Below, piece by piece: positions 25,384 to 33,978 of a stretch of 33,978 nt of DNA. Position numbers and translations under genes: made by a program. The stretch is taken from NCBI GenBank assembly GCA_030694365.1, contig JAUXYM010000054.1:1-33978 (forward strand). Direction: 5' to 3'. Origin of the DNA: Nevskia sp. GTDB taxonomy: Bacteria; Pseudomonadota; Gammaproteobacteria; Nevskiales; Nevskiaceae. Positions within the stretch are counted from its first letter, which is position 1. Each line of letters starts with the position of its first letter. A model generated the notes under the pieces. It was given only the letters and a program-made list of their open reading frames with translations. It ran no database searches and was not told the origin of the DNA.

Positions 25384-25721
25384 ATACGCGCGGATCTCAA
25401 TCGATCAAGTCGGACGCTTCCGGATGATCATTTCATAAAAACCAGTGACTTACGGTTTCTATCTGGACCTCATCGGACCGCTTTGGAAGTCGATGTCATT
25501 TATCGATCATGACGATCATCTGGATGCGCCCGTAAAGTGTATGGGTCGGTGCTGTCTGCGCGGCAGGCGGACAGCGACGCGTTCAAGTCCTCGCGACGAT
25601 GGCTGCGGGACAGGATCAGCTCAGGGGCGACGCCAGCGATTCATGACGATGGGGACAGGGCTGCGGGGCCGCCATTCTACCGTCGTCCTTGCACGGCGAA
25701 CCATGGCGGCGGCGGCGAGCT

Positions 25722-26528
25722 TCAGCGGGACCGACGGCGACCCAGAAAATCCCGGCCGGCGACGATCAGGCGCAGCCACTCGCCGAACACGATCTGCAGC
25801 GGATTGTCGCTGCGCGGAATGCCGGCGAGACCGTAACGCAGCGGCTCGTCGGCCGGCGCAGTCGCGAAGCTGCCGAACAGGCGGTCCCAGACGATCAGCA
25901 CACCGCCGAAGTTGCGATCCCGCAGCGCCGCGTTGCTGGCGTGGTGCACCCGGTGATGGGCCGGCGTGTTGAACACAGCCTCCAGCCAGCCGAGGCGTCC
26001 CACGGCTTCGGTATGGATGAAGAACTGGTACAGCAGATTCATGCCGAAGGCGCCGAGCACGGCCGGTGCCGGGAAGCCGAGCGCCACCAGCGCCAGCAGC
26101 CACAGCCAGGTGCCCGACAGCAGATCGGTCCAGCCGAGCCGGTAGGCCGCGCTCAGGTTGAAGCGGGTGCTGGAGTGGTGCACCGAATGGGTCGCCCACA
26201 GCCAGTGCAGGCGATGACTGGCGCGGTGGTAGCCGTAGTAGACGAGATCGACCAGCAGCAGCAACCCGACGAACGCGGCCGGGCTGCGGATCGGCAGCTC
26301 GAACAGCGCATGCGTCGACGCCCAGGCGAACAGCGGCACCAGCAGCGCCGCCGTCAGCGGCCGGATCAGCAGGTTGCCGAGCGCGACCGCGGTCGACGCC
26401 GCGGACTCCCGCCAGTCGTAGGCCGCCGGCCGCAGCCGCCATTCGAGCAGCACCAGCATCACCAGCAGGCCCAGCAGCAGCGGTCGCTGCTGAGCCTGCG
26501 CGGCGCCCTGAATCAGCATCGGGCTCAT
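25722..26528 (-). CDS. Fatty acid hydroxylase / sterol desaturase family membrane protein
   Basis: Encodes 268 residues. Several hydrophobic membrane segments occupy the first half (LLLGLLVMLVLLEW, LLIRPLTAALLVPLFAW, FVGLLLLVDLVYY). The di-iron His clusters of the family are present: HRASH, HSVHHSS and HRVHHAS. These enzymes hydroxylate or desaturate lipids using oxygen; the substrate is unknown. I start at the ATG at 26528, which has GGAG 6 nt upstream, rather than at an upstream TTG. It is the last gene of a likely three-gene operon, 14 nt after the secreted-protein gene. It lies just outside the island. Confidence 0.88.
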   Translation of the reverse strand: MSPMLIQGAAQAQQRPLLLGLLVMLVLLEWRLRPAAYDWRESAASTAVALGNLLIRPLTAALLVPLFAWASTHALFELPIRSPAAFVGLLLLVDLVYYGYHRASHRLHWLWATHSVHHSSTRFNLSAAYRLGWTDLLSGTWLWLLALVALGFPAPAVLGAFGMNLLYQFFIHTEAVGRLGWLEAVFNTPAHHRVHHASNAALRDRNFGGVLIVWDRLFGSFATAPADEPLRYGLAGIPRSDNPLQIVFGEWLRLIVAGRDFLGRRRSR

Positions 26529-26542
26529 GACCAACTCCGGAC

Positions 26543-26938
26543 TCAATGGCTGACCGTGGTTTCGCGGCCGACGCTTTCGCCGTTCGGGCCGGTCGCCCCG
26601 GACGTGCGGCTGATGCTGCCGTCCTCGTTCCGCGTGCTTCCACTATCGCGCGACCAGGTCTTGCCGCCGTTGGTGGCACCGTCGACGCTGCGCGAGCAGC
26701 CGCTGCCTTCGACGCAGCTGCCGCTGGCATCGCGCGTATAGCCCCGGCCTCCCGAGCCTTGCACCTGGCGCTGTCGGCTGATGCTGCCGTTGCCAGCCTG
26801 CATGGCCATGTCGCGGTTCAGCATGCGGCCCTGCGGGCCGGTGGCGCTCGAGGAACGGCTGCGTTCGCGGGCTTCGGCGGTGGTCGCGATCAGGCTGAGG
26901 ACGATGCCGGTGACGGCGAGGATTTGACGGGTCTTCAT
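26543..26938 (-). CDS. Small secreted Gly/Ser/Arg-rich protein
   Basis: Encodes 131 residues with an N-terminal signal peptide (MKTRQILAVTGIVLSLIATTAEA). The rest is low-complexity, with repeated SATGPQG/GATGPNG-like units, SISR repeats and a pair of Cys in CVEGSGC. The ribosome site AAGGAG lies 7 nt from the ATG. It sits between the EF-hand gene and the hydroxylase, all on the minus strand with short gaps. Similar small secreted proteins beside EF-hand genes occur in xanthomonad-like genomes (from memory). Function is unknown. Confidence 0.75.
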   Translation of the reverse strand: MKTRQILAVTGIVLSLIATTAEARERSRSSSATGPQGRMLNRDMAMQAGNGSISRQRQVQGSGGRGYTRDASGSCVEGSGCSRSVDGATNGGKTWSRDSGSTRNEDGSISRTSGATGPNGESVGRETTVSH

Positions 26939-26998
26939 GGGGTATCTCCTTGGGTGGGAACAGCTGCTGCAACTCGGGAAAAGCCCGGCGCGAACGAA

Positions 26999-27310
26999 TC
27001 AGCCGCGCCGCTTGAGCCACTGGCCGCGCAGTTCGGAACGCTCGACGACGCCGTCCTGGTTGCTGTCCAGCGACTGCATCAGCGCCAGGCGTGCATCGGT
27101 GAACTCGGCCTCGCTGAGCTGGCCATCGCCGTTGCGGTCCATCGCCTTGAAGCGTGCGCTGGACACCTGCCGGACTTCGGCGGCGGTGATCGAGCCATCG
27201 CCGTCGACATCGACGCTGCGGGGATCGAAATCCTGGGCCGCTGCGTCCAGCGTGCCGGCCAGGACGAGGGCGGCACCGAACACCAGGCTGCGGGAGGATC
27301 GGACGTTCAT
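26999..27310 (-). CDS. Secreted EF-hand calcium-binding protein
   Basis: Encodes 103 residues: a signal peptide (about 1-25) and three EF-hand loops, DVDGDGSITAAE, DRNGDGQLSEAE and DSNQDGVVERSE. Each places Asp/Asn/Glu at calcium-ligand positions. It is probably periplasmic. The ribosome site GGAG precedes the ATG by 6 nt. It is the first gene of the minus-strand trio and divergent from the response regulator, so the operator-like repeats between them may control both. Confidence 0.9.
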   Translation of the reverse strand: MNVRSSRSLVFGAALVLAGTLDAAAQDFDPRSVDVDGDGSITAAEVRQVSSARFKAMDRNGDGQLSEAEFTDARLALMQSLDSNQDGVVERSELRGQWLKRRG

Positions 27311-27368
27311 CTGCGGCTCCGTTTGCGCATCAGGGCAACATTGCCCGACGCCAGACTGCCGCCCGCCG

Positions 27369-27415
27369 GTAAGCCGCCGATGTCCAGCAGGTAAGCGTCT
27401 GTAAGGCTGTGTAAG
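27369..27415. promoter_or_regulatory. GTAAG direct-repeat array, likely response-regulator operator
   Basis: GTAAG occurs at 27369, 27391, 27401 and 27411. The last three are exactly 10 bp apart and the first is 22 bp upstream, i.e. one or two helical turns, the layout used by OmpR/PhoB-type dimers. It lies in the 146-bp divergent gap between the EF-hand gene and the response regulator. Autoregulation is inferred. Confidence 0.5.
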
Positions 27416-27456
27416 CGCGCCTTGAGCCGGGCCCGGACTGACCGGACAATCGGCCC

Positions 27457-28170
27457 ATGAAGAGCGAACTGGACATCCTCATCGTCGAAGACGATCGCGA
27501 CATCGGCGAACTGGTGTCGGCGGCACTGGGCCGGGAAGGCATGCGGCCGCACTGGGTGGCGGATGGCCGCGCGATGGACGAGGCGCTGCGCCGGCTGGCG
27601 CCGGATCTGATCCTGCTCGACCTGATGCTGCCCGGCGAGGACGGCCTGTCGATCTGCCGCCGCCTGCGCGCCCACAGCCGCGTGCCGATCATCATGCTGA
27701 CCGCGAAAGGCGAGGACATCGACCGCATCCTCGGCCTGGAACTCGGCGCCGACGACTACCTGCCCAAGCCGTTCAATCCGCGCGAACTGGTCGCGCGCAT
27801 CCGCGCGGTCGCCCGGCGCAGCATCGCCGCGGCAGCCGACGCGGCACCCGGCGAGCGCCTGCGCTTCGATCGCTTCACCCTCGAAGTCGATGCACGGCGC
27901 TTGCTCGACGGCGGCCAGCTGATCGAACTGTCGGCCGGCGATTTCGAGCTGCTGCGCGCCTTCCTGCGCCATCCGCTGCGGGTGCTGTCGCGCGACCAGC
28001 TGATGGAGTCGGCGCGCTCGCGCAGCTGGGATGCCTTCGATCGCAGCATCGATGTCGCCGTGGTCCGCCTGCGCCGCAAGCTGGAACGCGATCCGCTGCA
28101 TCCCGAGCTGATCAAGACCGTCCGCAACGGCGGCTATCTGTTCGCCGTCCCGGTCGAGCGGCTGCCGTGA
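27457..28170 (+). CDS. OmpR-family response regulator
   Basis: Encodes 237 residues. The receiver domain (about 1-120) has the acidic pocket VEDDRD, phospho-acceptor Asp55 in LLDLMLPGEDG, Thr82 and Lys104 in LPKPFNP. The C-terminal winged helix (about 140-232) shows ELSAGDFELLRAFL, VLSRDQLMESA, RSIDVAVVRLRRKLE and IKTVRNGGYLF. It pairs with the kinase gene, whose GTG start overlaps its TGA. The signal sensed is not evident; its targets probably include the EF-hand operon and itself. Confidence 0.95.
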   Translation: MKSELDILIVEDDRDIGELVSAALGREGMRPHWVADGRAMDEALRRLAPDLILLDLMLPGEDGLSICRRLRAHSRVPIIMLTAKGEDIDRILGLELGADDYLPKPFNPRELVARIRAVARRSIAAAADAAPGERLRFDRFTLEVDARRLLDGGQLIELSAGDFELLRAFLRHPLRVLSRDQLMESARSRSWDAFDRSIDVAVVRLRRKLERDPLHPELIKTVRNGGYLFAVPVERLP

Positions 28171-29507
28171 TCGGCCTGACCCTGCGCCTGAGCCTGCTGC
28201 TGACGGCGGCGATCGCGCTGACCGCAATGGCCGTCGGCGGCGCCTACTGGCTAGCCCGCGAACCGGCGGATTTCCGGCCGCGCCTGCCGCTGCCCGAGCA
28301 GGTGAGCGCGATCGTCGCCGCCCTCGAACTGCTGCCCGCCGCGCAGCGCGGCGTGATGCAGCAGGCGCTCAGCTCCGATGGCCTGAGCGTCAGCCTGCTG
28401 CCGGCGCCGGCCGACGACAGCGCGCAGCCGGCACGGGAGCTGCCGGCGTTCAGCTGGATGGTGTCGCGCTATTCGATCGCCCTCGGTGACCGCGCGGTGC
28501 AAGCCGAGCTCGTCGACGCCCCGGACGGTCTGCGCCTGCGTCTGCGCACCGCTTTGCGCGACGGCACGCCACTGAGCGTGGAGATGCGCGGCGATGCCCT
28601 GCGCCGCTTGCGCAGCGGCCAGATCCTGGTGCTGCTGGCGCTGGCGCTGCTGGTCACCGCCGGCATTGCGGCCTGGGGCCTGCGCCGCCAGATCCGCCCG
28701 ATCGAACAGCTGGCCAACGCCATGGACCGCCATGGCACGCCGGACGCGCATCCGCTGCCGGCACCGGGTGGCGCGCCGGAAGTGCGCCGCCTGCACGAGG
28801 CTTTCGCGCGCTTCAGCCAGCGCATCGAGCAGCTGATCGACGATCGCAGCCGCCTGTTCGCCGCGATCAGCCACGACCTCGGCACCTATCTGACCCGGCT
28901 GCGGCTGCGCATCGATCTGATCGGCGACGAGTCCCAGCGCCGCCGGGCCGAGCAGGACATCGAGCACATGGCTGCGCTGCTCCGCGATCTGCTCGGCATC
29001 GCGCGGCTGCGCGCCGCACCGCTGGCCAGCAGCGCCGTGCTGGACTTCACGGCGCTGCTCGCCGACGAGCTGGAAGCCTTGAGCCTGCGCCAGGAAGTGC
29101 GGGCGATAAGGCGGCGACACTGGCCGGAACAGCCGCTGCTGATCCAGGGCAATGCGGCGCTGCTGCGCCGCCTGCTCGCCAACCTGCTCGACAACGCGGC
29201 CAAGCACGGCGGCGGCCTGATCGAGGTGGCGCTGGCCGAGGAACGCGGCGAGCTGCTGCTGAGCATCGAGGACCGCGGCCCGGGCATCCCGGAAGCGGAA
29301 CTCGGCCAGGTTCTGGAACCGTTCTATCGCGGCGATGCCGCGCGCAACCTCGACCGCCCGGGCTCCGGCCTGGGGCTCGCGATCGTCGCCGACGCAGTGC
29401 GCCAGCACCGGGGACATATCGAACTGGGCAACCGGCAGGGTGGCGGGCTGAGCGCCCGCCTGCGCCTGCCGATCGCGCCTGCGGATCGGAGCGGCCAGAC
29501 CGGCTGA
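28167..29507 (+). CDS. Membrane sensor histidine kinase
   Basis: Encodes 446 residues. Two membrane segments (about 5-28 and 150-170) flank a ~120-residue periplasmic sensor. Then come a HAMP-like linker ([16 protein letters not shown]), the H box [18 protein letters not shown], the N box [14 protein letters not shown]1 [13 protein letters not shown], the F box [12 protein letters not shown] and G2 GSGLGLAIV. The H box has Gly-Thr-Tyr where Arg-Thr-Pro is usual. The GTG start overlaps the response regulator stop (GTGA), giving coupled translation. All residues needed for ATP binding are present. Confidence 0.93.
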   Translation: MIGLTLRLSLLLTAAIALTAMAVGGAYWLAREPADFRPRLPLPEQVSAIVAALELLPAAQRGVMQQALSSDGLSVSLLPAPADDSAQPARELPAFSWMVSRYSIALGDRAVQAELVDAPDGLRLRLRTALRDGTPLSVEMRGDALRRLRSGQILVLLALALLVTAGIAAWGLRRQIRPIEQLANAMDRHGTPDAHPLPAPGGAPEVRRLHEAFARFSQRIEQLIDDRSRLFAAISHDLGTYLTRLRLRIDLIGDESQRRRAEQDIEHMAALLRDLLGIARLRAAPLASSAVLDFTALLADELEALSLRQEVRAIRRRHWPEQPLLIQGNAALLRRLLANLLDNAAKHGGGLIEVALAEERGELLLSIEDRGPGIPEAELGQVLEPFYRGDAARNLDRPGSGLGLAIVADAVRQHRGHIELGNRQGGGLSARLRLPIAPADRSGQTG

Positions 29508-29737
29508 GGCAGTCGCCACTCCGCCTGCCGACCGCCGTCCCGGACCGGATTCGCCCTTCCCCCAGACCCCACTCATCCCACACGAGCGGGTAGCTGTCAG
29601 CGCCCCCTCGAACGGTGATGATTCGGGCACCAGATGCTGGAAGAGCACGCTCCGCAGCCTTCCATCGCTCGCAATCCATAACCGACCGCATGCCCCGATG
29701 GCTGCGCCGGACCCCAGTGCGATAACGGAGAGAACCG
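29508..29737. other. Intergenic gap before the monooxygenase
   Basis: This 230-bp stretch has no convincing open frame, hairpin-plus-T-run or clear promoter. Only the ribosome site GGAGAG just before the ATG at 29738 is evident. Confidence 0.5.
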
Positions 29738-31384
29738 ATGGCAACTGCTACCCAGAACGCGCCGGCCCAGACCGGCACCCCGCAGTACGACGCCGTGGTG
29801 ATCGGTGCAGGCGTGGCTGGCCTGTACCAGACCTATCGGCTGAACGAAGCGGGCTTCACGGTGAAATCGTTCGAGGCAGGCTCCAATGTTGGCGGCACCT
29901 GGTACTGGAACCGCTACCCGGGCGCCCGCTTCGATTCCGAAGCCGAGATCTACCAGTACTGGTTCTCGAAGGACATGTACGCGCAGTGGAAGCCCACCGA
30001 GCGCTTCCCGGCACAGCCGGAAACCGAGCAGTGGCTGAACCACGTCGCCGATCTGCATGACCTGCGCAAGCACTACACGTTCTCGACGCGCGTCACCGTC
30101 GCCCACTACGACGCAGCGAACAAGCTGTGGACGATCTCGACCGACAAGGGCGAGACCATCACCGCGCGCTTCTTCATCAGCTGCGCCGGCATGCTGTCGG
30201 CACCGCTGGAAAATCGCTTCCCGGGCCAGGACACGTTCAAGGGCCGCATCTTCCACACCGCGCGCTGGCCGAAGGAAGACTTCGACTGGACCGGCAAGAC
30301 CGTCGGCGTGGTCGGCACCGGTGCCACCGGCATCCAGGTGATCCAGACGATCGCTTCGAAGGTGGCCAAGCTGAAAGCCTTCGTGCGCACGCCGCAGTAC
30401 ATCATCCCGATGAACAATCCGAAGTACTCGGAGGCGGACTGGGCGAAGAAGGTCGAAGGTTTCGCGGCGCGCAAGGAGCGCGTGCAGAACACCTTCGGTG
30501 GCTTCGAATACGACTTCGCCAACGGCTCCTGGCATGACAAGACGCCGGCCGAGCGTCGCGCGGTCTACGAGTATTACTGGAAGGACGGCTCGCTGGCGCT
30601 GTGGCTGTCGGGATTCCCGGAAGTGTTCACCGAAGAAGCGGCGAGTGCCGACATCTCCGAGTTCGTGCGCGAAAAGATGCGCGAGCGTCTGAACAACGAT
30701 CCCTATCTCTGCGAGAGGCTGATTCCGAAGCCTTCCGACTACGGCTTCGGCACCCACCGCGTGCCACTGGAATCCCAGTATCTCGAGGCCTACCTGCGGC
30801 CGAACGTGGAAATCGTCGACTGCCGTGAATCGGCCATCGACCGCGTCCTGCCGAACGGTGTGCAGATGAAGGACGGCACCGTGCACGAGGTCGATATCCT
30901 GGTCCTGGCCACCGGCTTCGACGCCGGCTCGGGTGCCCTGAGCCGCATCGACGTGCGCGGCCGTGGCGGCCGTTCGCTGAAGGAAGACTGGGGCAAGGAC
31001 ATCCGCACCGCGATGGGCGTGGGCGTGCACGGCTATCCGAACCTGTTCACCACCGCCGCGCCGCTGGCGCCGAGTGCCGCGCTGTGCAACATGACCACCT
31101 GCCTGCAGCAGCAGGTCGACTGGATCAGCAATTGCCTGGTTCGCCTGCGCGACAAGGGCGTGACCGAGATCGAGCCGACCCAGGCTTTCGAGGACGCCTG
31201 GGTGCAGCACCACGACGACATCGCCAACGCCACGCTGATCGTCAAGACCGACAGCTGGTACATGGGCTCGAACGTCGAAGGCAAGCCGCGTCGTCTGCTG
31301 TCGTACTGCGGCGGCGTCGGCACCTATCGCGGCAAGTGCGATGAAGTGGCGGCGAAGGATTACGAAGGTTTTGCGATGAGCTGA
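29738..31384 (+). CDS. Flavin-dependent Baeyer-Villiger monooxygenase (cyclohexanone monooxygenase-like)
   Basis: Encodes 548 residues, the usual size of type I enzymes. The FAD Rossmann motif is VIGAGVAGLY (about 21-30), followed by GGTWYWNRYPGARFDSEA typical of the cyclohexanone/steroid monooxygenase group. The type I fingerprint FKGRIFHTARWP (about 166-177) and the NADPH motif VVGTGATGIQ (about 190) are intact. Such enzymes insert oxygen next to a ketone to form an ester or lactone. The substrate cannot be told from sequence. The ribosome site GGAGAG is strong and a terminator follows closely, so it is probably monocistronic. The nearest neighbour is a decayed hydrolase, which could once have acted on esters, though its coupling to trpE argues otherwise. 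Confidence 0.93.
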   Translation: MATATQNAPAQTGTPQYDAVVIGAGVAGLYQTYRLNEAGFTVKSFEAGSNVGGTWYWNRYPGARFDSEAEIYQYWFSKDMYAQWKPTERFPAQPETEQWLNHVADLHDLRKHYTFSTRVTVAHYDAANKLWTISTDKGETITARFFISCAGMLSAPLENRFPGQDTFKGRIFHTARWPKEDFDWTGKTVGVVGTGATGIQVIQTIASKVAKLKAFVRTPQYIIPMNNPKYSEADWAKKVEGFAARKERVQNTFGGFEYDFANGSWHDKTPAERRAVYEYYWKDGSLALWLSGFPEVFTEEAASADISEFVREKMRERLNNDPYLCERLIPKPSDYGFGTHRVPLESQYLEAYLRPNVEIVDCRESAIDRVLPNGVQMKDGTVHEVDILVLATGFDAGSGALSRIDVRGRGGRSLKEDWGKDIRTAMGVGVHGYPNLFTTAAPLAPSAALCNMTTCLQQQVDWISNCLVRLRDKGVTEIEPTQAFEDAWVQHHDDIANATLIVKTDSWYMGSNVEGKPRRLLSYCGGVGTYRGKCDEVAAKDYEGFAMS

Positions 31385-31413
31385 AGCCTGCTCACGCAGG
31401 CCCGCCTCGACAA

Positions 31414-31445
31414 GGGCGCGACCGGTTGACGGTCGCGCCCTTTTT
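31414..31445 (+). terminator. Strong rho-independent terminator after the monooxygenase
   Basis: A perfect 11-bp stem GGGCGCGACCG / CGGTCGCGCCC with loop GTTGA is followed by TTTTT. It starts 30 bp after the stop codon. Confidence 0.92.
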
Positions 31446-31528
31446 CGTGGCTGTCGGCAGGATCGATGCGGCCAGAAGCGGCCCGAGCGGGTGTGCCGGG
31501 ATGATCGCTCAGCGTTTCGACCAGCCGT

Positions 31529-32370
31529 TCAGGGTCGCGGCAGGTGCCTGCGCAGGAAGTCGGCCATGCCGTCGTGAAGGCATCATTGCGATCGCCGGCG
31601 ACCATGTGGCCGGCGGCCGCGACATCGCAGACTTCCAGCGCGGGCAGATAGGTGCGGAACTCGGCGACGCTGTCCTCACTGACGATGTCGCTTTCCAGGC
31701 CGCGCACCAGCAAGGTCGGCACCTGCACGCGGGCTGCCGCTTCATACAGGCGTTCGGTGAAGCGTGGCGGTTCCGACACCACCTGGCTGTTGCGGACGAA
31801 GGCCGGATCCCAGTGCCAGTGCAGGCGGCCGTCGGCCCGTTTGCGCAGGTTCTTCATCAGCCCGCTGGGATCGCGTGGCCGGCGGCGCTGCGGGTAGTAA
31901 CTCGGCGACCGCGTCTGCCACCTCATCGAGCGTTGCGAACCATCGGGCCGCGCGCGCATGAAAGCGATGATCCGTTCCGCACCTTCGGGATTCAGCCGCG
32001 GCACGACATCGACCAGCACCAGCGCGCTCGCGGCATTCGGCTCGGCCGCTGCGATCAGCGACGCAGCGCCGACCAGCGCCGGTGGCGAAGCCAGCGTCGC
32101 GGCGATCGTCTGCAGATCGGCAGCCAGGCGTTCGATGCGGTAGTCGCCGATCGGCGACCAGTCGCTATCGCCATGGCCGCGGGCATCGACGTCGATCACC
32201 TGATAGCCATCGGCCAGCAGCCGCGCCATCGCCGTGCCCCAGGAATGGCGCGTCTGGCCGCCGCCGTGGCTGAGGATCACCGCCGGTGCCGATGAATCGC
32301 CGCCGACATCGGCGGTCAGCGCAACACCGTCGTCAACAACATAGCGACGCACTGCAGTCGTTGTGGTCAC
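31529..32370 (-). pseudogene. Decayed alpha/beta-hydrolase coupled to trpE
   Basis: Reads as an alpha/beta hydrolase: HGGGQTRHSW (oxyanion region), DVDARGHGDSDW and a late AGHMVAGDRNDAF with the catalytic His. The nucleophile elbow is missing: the sequence goes LVGA directly to ASLIAAAE, where the family has a GxSxGG turn, as if 15 bp were lost between GGCGCT repeats (about 32063-32070). Frame is broken near 31940 (one base missing; FATLDEVADAVAE is readable in the next frame), restored near 31899 by an extra base, and broken again near 31570 (MADFLRRHLPRP to a stop at 31529). The GTG start at 32370 overlaps the trpE stop (GTGA). It is probably inactive. Confidence 0.75.
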
Positions 32371-33812
32371 GAGCCCCGGCGGTCCGGCTGCGCGCCCAGC
32401 ACGTCGGCCGTCGCCCGCATCACGGCGCGCGACTTGTTCACCGTCTCGTCCCACTCGGACTGCGGCACCGAATCGGCGACCACGCCGCAGCCGGCCTGGG
32501 CGTGGACCATGCCGTCCTTGATCACGGCGGTGCGGATGGCGATGGCCATATCCATATTTCCATCCCAGCCGAGATAACCGACCGCGCCGCCGTAGATGCC
32601 GCGAGCAACCGGTTCGAGTTCGTCGATGATTTCCATCGCGCGAACTTTCGGCGCGCCGCTCAAGGTGCCGGCCGGGAACGTCGCGGCCAGTGCATCGAGT
32701 GCATCGAGGCCCGGCTTCAACTGGCCGGTGACGATCGAAACGATGTGCATCACGTGGCTGTAGCGCTCGACGATCATTTTCTCGGTCAAGCGTACCGAGC
32801 CGGTCTGCGCGACTCTGCCGACATCGTTGCGGCCCAGATCGATCAGCATCAGGTGCTCAGCGATTTCCTTCGGATCGGCCAGCAGATCGGCTTCCAGCGC
32901 GCGGTCTTCGTCGGGGGTTTTGCCGCGAATGCGGGTGCCGGCGATCGGCCGCACGGTGACTTCACCGTTTTCGGCGCGCACCAGGATTTCCGGCGAGGAA
33001 CCGACGACGTGGTGATCGTCGAGGTTCAAGCAGTACAGATAGGGCGACGGGTTCAGGCGGCGCAGCGCGCGGTACAAGGTCACCGGCGGCGCGGTGAACG
33101 GCGCGCTCATCCGCTGCGACGGCACCACCTGCATCACGTCACCGGCGGCGATGTAGTCCTTGACCTTCAGCACGGCTTGCTTGAAAGCGTCCTCGCCAAA
33201 GCCCGACACGAATTCCGGCACCGGGCCGGTGGCAGTCGGCAGCGCAGGCGCCGGTTCGGCGAGCATGGCTTCGATGGCATCGAGCCGCGCGACACCGCGC
33301 TGCATGTCGGCAGGCGACGACGGATCGGCGTGGACGATGAGGGTCAAGGTCGCGCGCAGCGCATCGAATACCACCAGTTCATCGGACCGCATCAGCAGCA
33401 CATCCGGCGTACCGAGCGGATCGGGCTTCGCAGCTTTAAGACGCGGCTCGAACAGGCGCACGCATTCATAGCCGAAGTAGCCGACAAAACCGCCGGAGAA
33501 ACGCGGCAGCCTGGCGTTCGGGGCGACCCGGATGGTCGCTGCGTGCTCGCGCAGCCAGACGATCGGATCGGCCGCTTCGACGGTGCTGGTGACGACGCCG
33601 TCGACCGTCACGGTGACCGTGTGGCCCTTGATGCGGACGATCTCGCGCGCGCTCAGGCCGATGAACGAGTAGCGGCCCCAGCGCTCACCACCGTGCATCG
33701 ATTCCAGCAGATAGGTGTACGGGCGGTTGCCCAGCTTCAGATAGGTGCCGACCGGTGTATCAAGATCGCCGGGAAGCTCGCGCGTCAGCGCGACATGGGT
33801 GTATTCGGACAT
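32367..33812 (-). CDS. trpE: Anthranilate synthase component I
   Basis: Encodes 481 residues. The N-terminal lobe has the tryptophan-feedback LLES motif ([18 protein letters not shown]). The chorismate-binding lobe has [58 protein letters not shown] and [20 protein letters not shown], all expected of TrpE rather than PabB. It converts chorismate to anthranilate with TrpG. Its partner gene is separated by the island and several other genes. Its stop overlaps the hydrolase GTG. No leader peptide or strong ribosome site is visible before the ATG. Confidence 0.97.
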   Translation of the reverse strand: MSEYTHVALTRELPGDLDTPVGTYLKLGNRPYTYLLESMHGGERWGRYSFIGLSAREIVRIKGHTVTVTVDGVVTSTVEAADPIVWLREHAATIRVAPNARLPRFSGGFVGYFGYECVRLFEPRLKAAKPDPLGTPDVLLMRSDELVVFDALRATLTLIVHADPSSPADMQRGVARLDAIEAMLAEPAPALPTATGPVPEFVSGFGEDAFKQAVLKVKDYIAAGDVMQVVPSQRMSAPFTAPPVTLYRALRRLNPSPYLYCLNLDDHHVVGSSPEILVRAENGEVTVRPIAGTRIRGKTPDEDRALEADLLADPKEIAEHLMLIDLGRNDVGRVAQTGSVRLTEKMIVERYSHVMHIVSIVTGQLKPGLDALDALAATFPAGTLSGAPKVRAMEIIDELEPVARGIYGGAVGYLGWDGNMDMAIAIRTAVIKDGMVHAQAGCGVVADSVPQSEWDETVNKSRAVMRATADVLGAQPDRRGS

Positions 33813-33842
33813 GGCAAACGGGTATTCGGTGGAAGGGAGCGT

Positions 33843-33978
33843 TCAGCCCCGGCGCAGCGGCTTCGGCGACGACGGATCACCATCGCCAACCGGCTGTGCC
33901 TGCAAGGTCCACGAATAGTTCCATGCTGTCGTACTTAGTTTTGGTGTCCTGACCCGGCTGCCGCCCCTTGAAGTCGTG
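33843..33978 (-). CDS. Possible C-terminal end of an unidentified gene (partial)
   Basis: A minus-strand frame enters at the window edge and ends at TGA (33843-33845), 30 nt before trpE. It ends WNYSWTLQAQPVGDGD and then a Pro/Ser/Arg tail. A second frame over the outer half (DFKGRQPGQDTKTKYDS) also looks protein-like, so the true frame is uncertain. Not recognised. Confidence 0.25.
   Translation of the reverse strand, partial: TTSRGGSRVRTPKLSTTAWNYSWTLQAQPVGDGDPSSPKPLRRG

Noticed and set aside
26529..26546. Upstream TTG start for the hydroxylase
   Set aside because: The ATG at 26528 has a well-spaced GGAG, and the TTG would overlap the preceding gene's stop without a ribosome site.
31360..31528. 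Extension of the hydrolase frame beyond 31529
   Set aside because: After the last frameshift the sequence is unlike the family, and it runs through the monooxygenase terminator and into the end of its coding region; the ancestral stop is at 31529-31531.
1..33978. CRISPR array or cas genes
   Set aside because: No regularly spaced direct repeats with unique spacers and no Cas motifs were seen.

Overview
The window is about 34 kb of GC-rich bacterial chromosome, most likely from a gammaproteobacterium near Nevskiales/Xanthomonadales. That guess rests on the trpG-trpD-trpC order, an OmpR-type two-component pair beside an EF-hand gene, a Baeyer-Villiger monooxygenase and the GC-rich codon use; no rRNA or other taxonomic marker is present.

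Layout. 1-99 is the 3' end of an unidentified gene. 99-850 holds a perfect 18-bp inverted repeat, a small secreted Lys/His-rich protein with its terminator, and a long palindromic intergenic repeat. 854-3280 (minus) is trpGDC. 3334-25383 is an integrated island bounded by a 21-bp direct repeat (20/21 identical). All its recognisable genes lie on the minus strand. A DUF4102-type tyrosine integrase sits at the right end. Then follow, in transcription order: a giant DUF1998/DUF559 helicase, a SNF2/RapA-type helicase, a DUF4143 ATPase with a nuclease-like tail, a 1650-residue N6-adenine methyltransferase and an SMC-like ATPase with a Cys-rich hook. After these come an OLD-like DUF3696 ATPase, a PIN ribonuclease, an RNA ligase, an HNH endonuclease and the broken N-terminus of a PD-(D/E)XK nuclease. 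25722-27310 (minus) is a likely operon of EF-hand protein, small secreted protein and fatty-acid-hydroxylase-type membrane enzyme. Divergent from it, 27457-29507 (plus), is a response regulator/histidine kinase pair with an operator-like array of GTAAG repeats. 29738-31384 (plus) is a Baeyer-Villiger monooxygenase with a strong terminator. 31529-33812 (minus) is trpE, translationally coupled to a decaying alpha/beta-hydrolase pseudogene.

How it fits together. The island looks like a two-part antiphage locus. The upstream half combines parts known from DISARM and Druantia (DUF1998 helicase, SNF2 helicase, adenine methylase), but with a C-terminal DUF559 nuclease fused to the helicase in place of a separate phospholipase-D-type DrmC, and with two extra ATPases. 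The downstream half is a tightly coupled ATPase-PIN-RNA ligase-HNH-nuclease cassette that I cannot match to a named system. It is the best candidate here for something undescribed: a ribonuclease and an RNA-sealing enzyme with chemically compatible ends encoded with 1-nt overlap. The island sits between trpE and trpGDC, and its left boundary repeat touches the -35 box of the likely trpG promoter.
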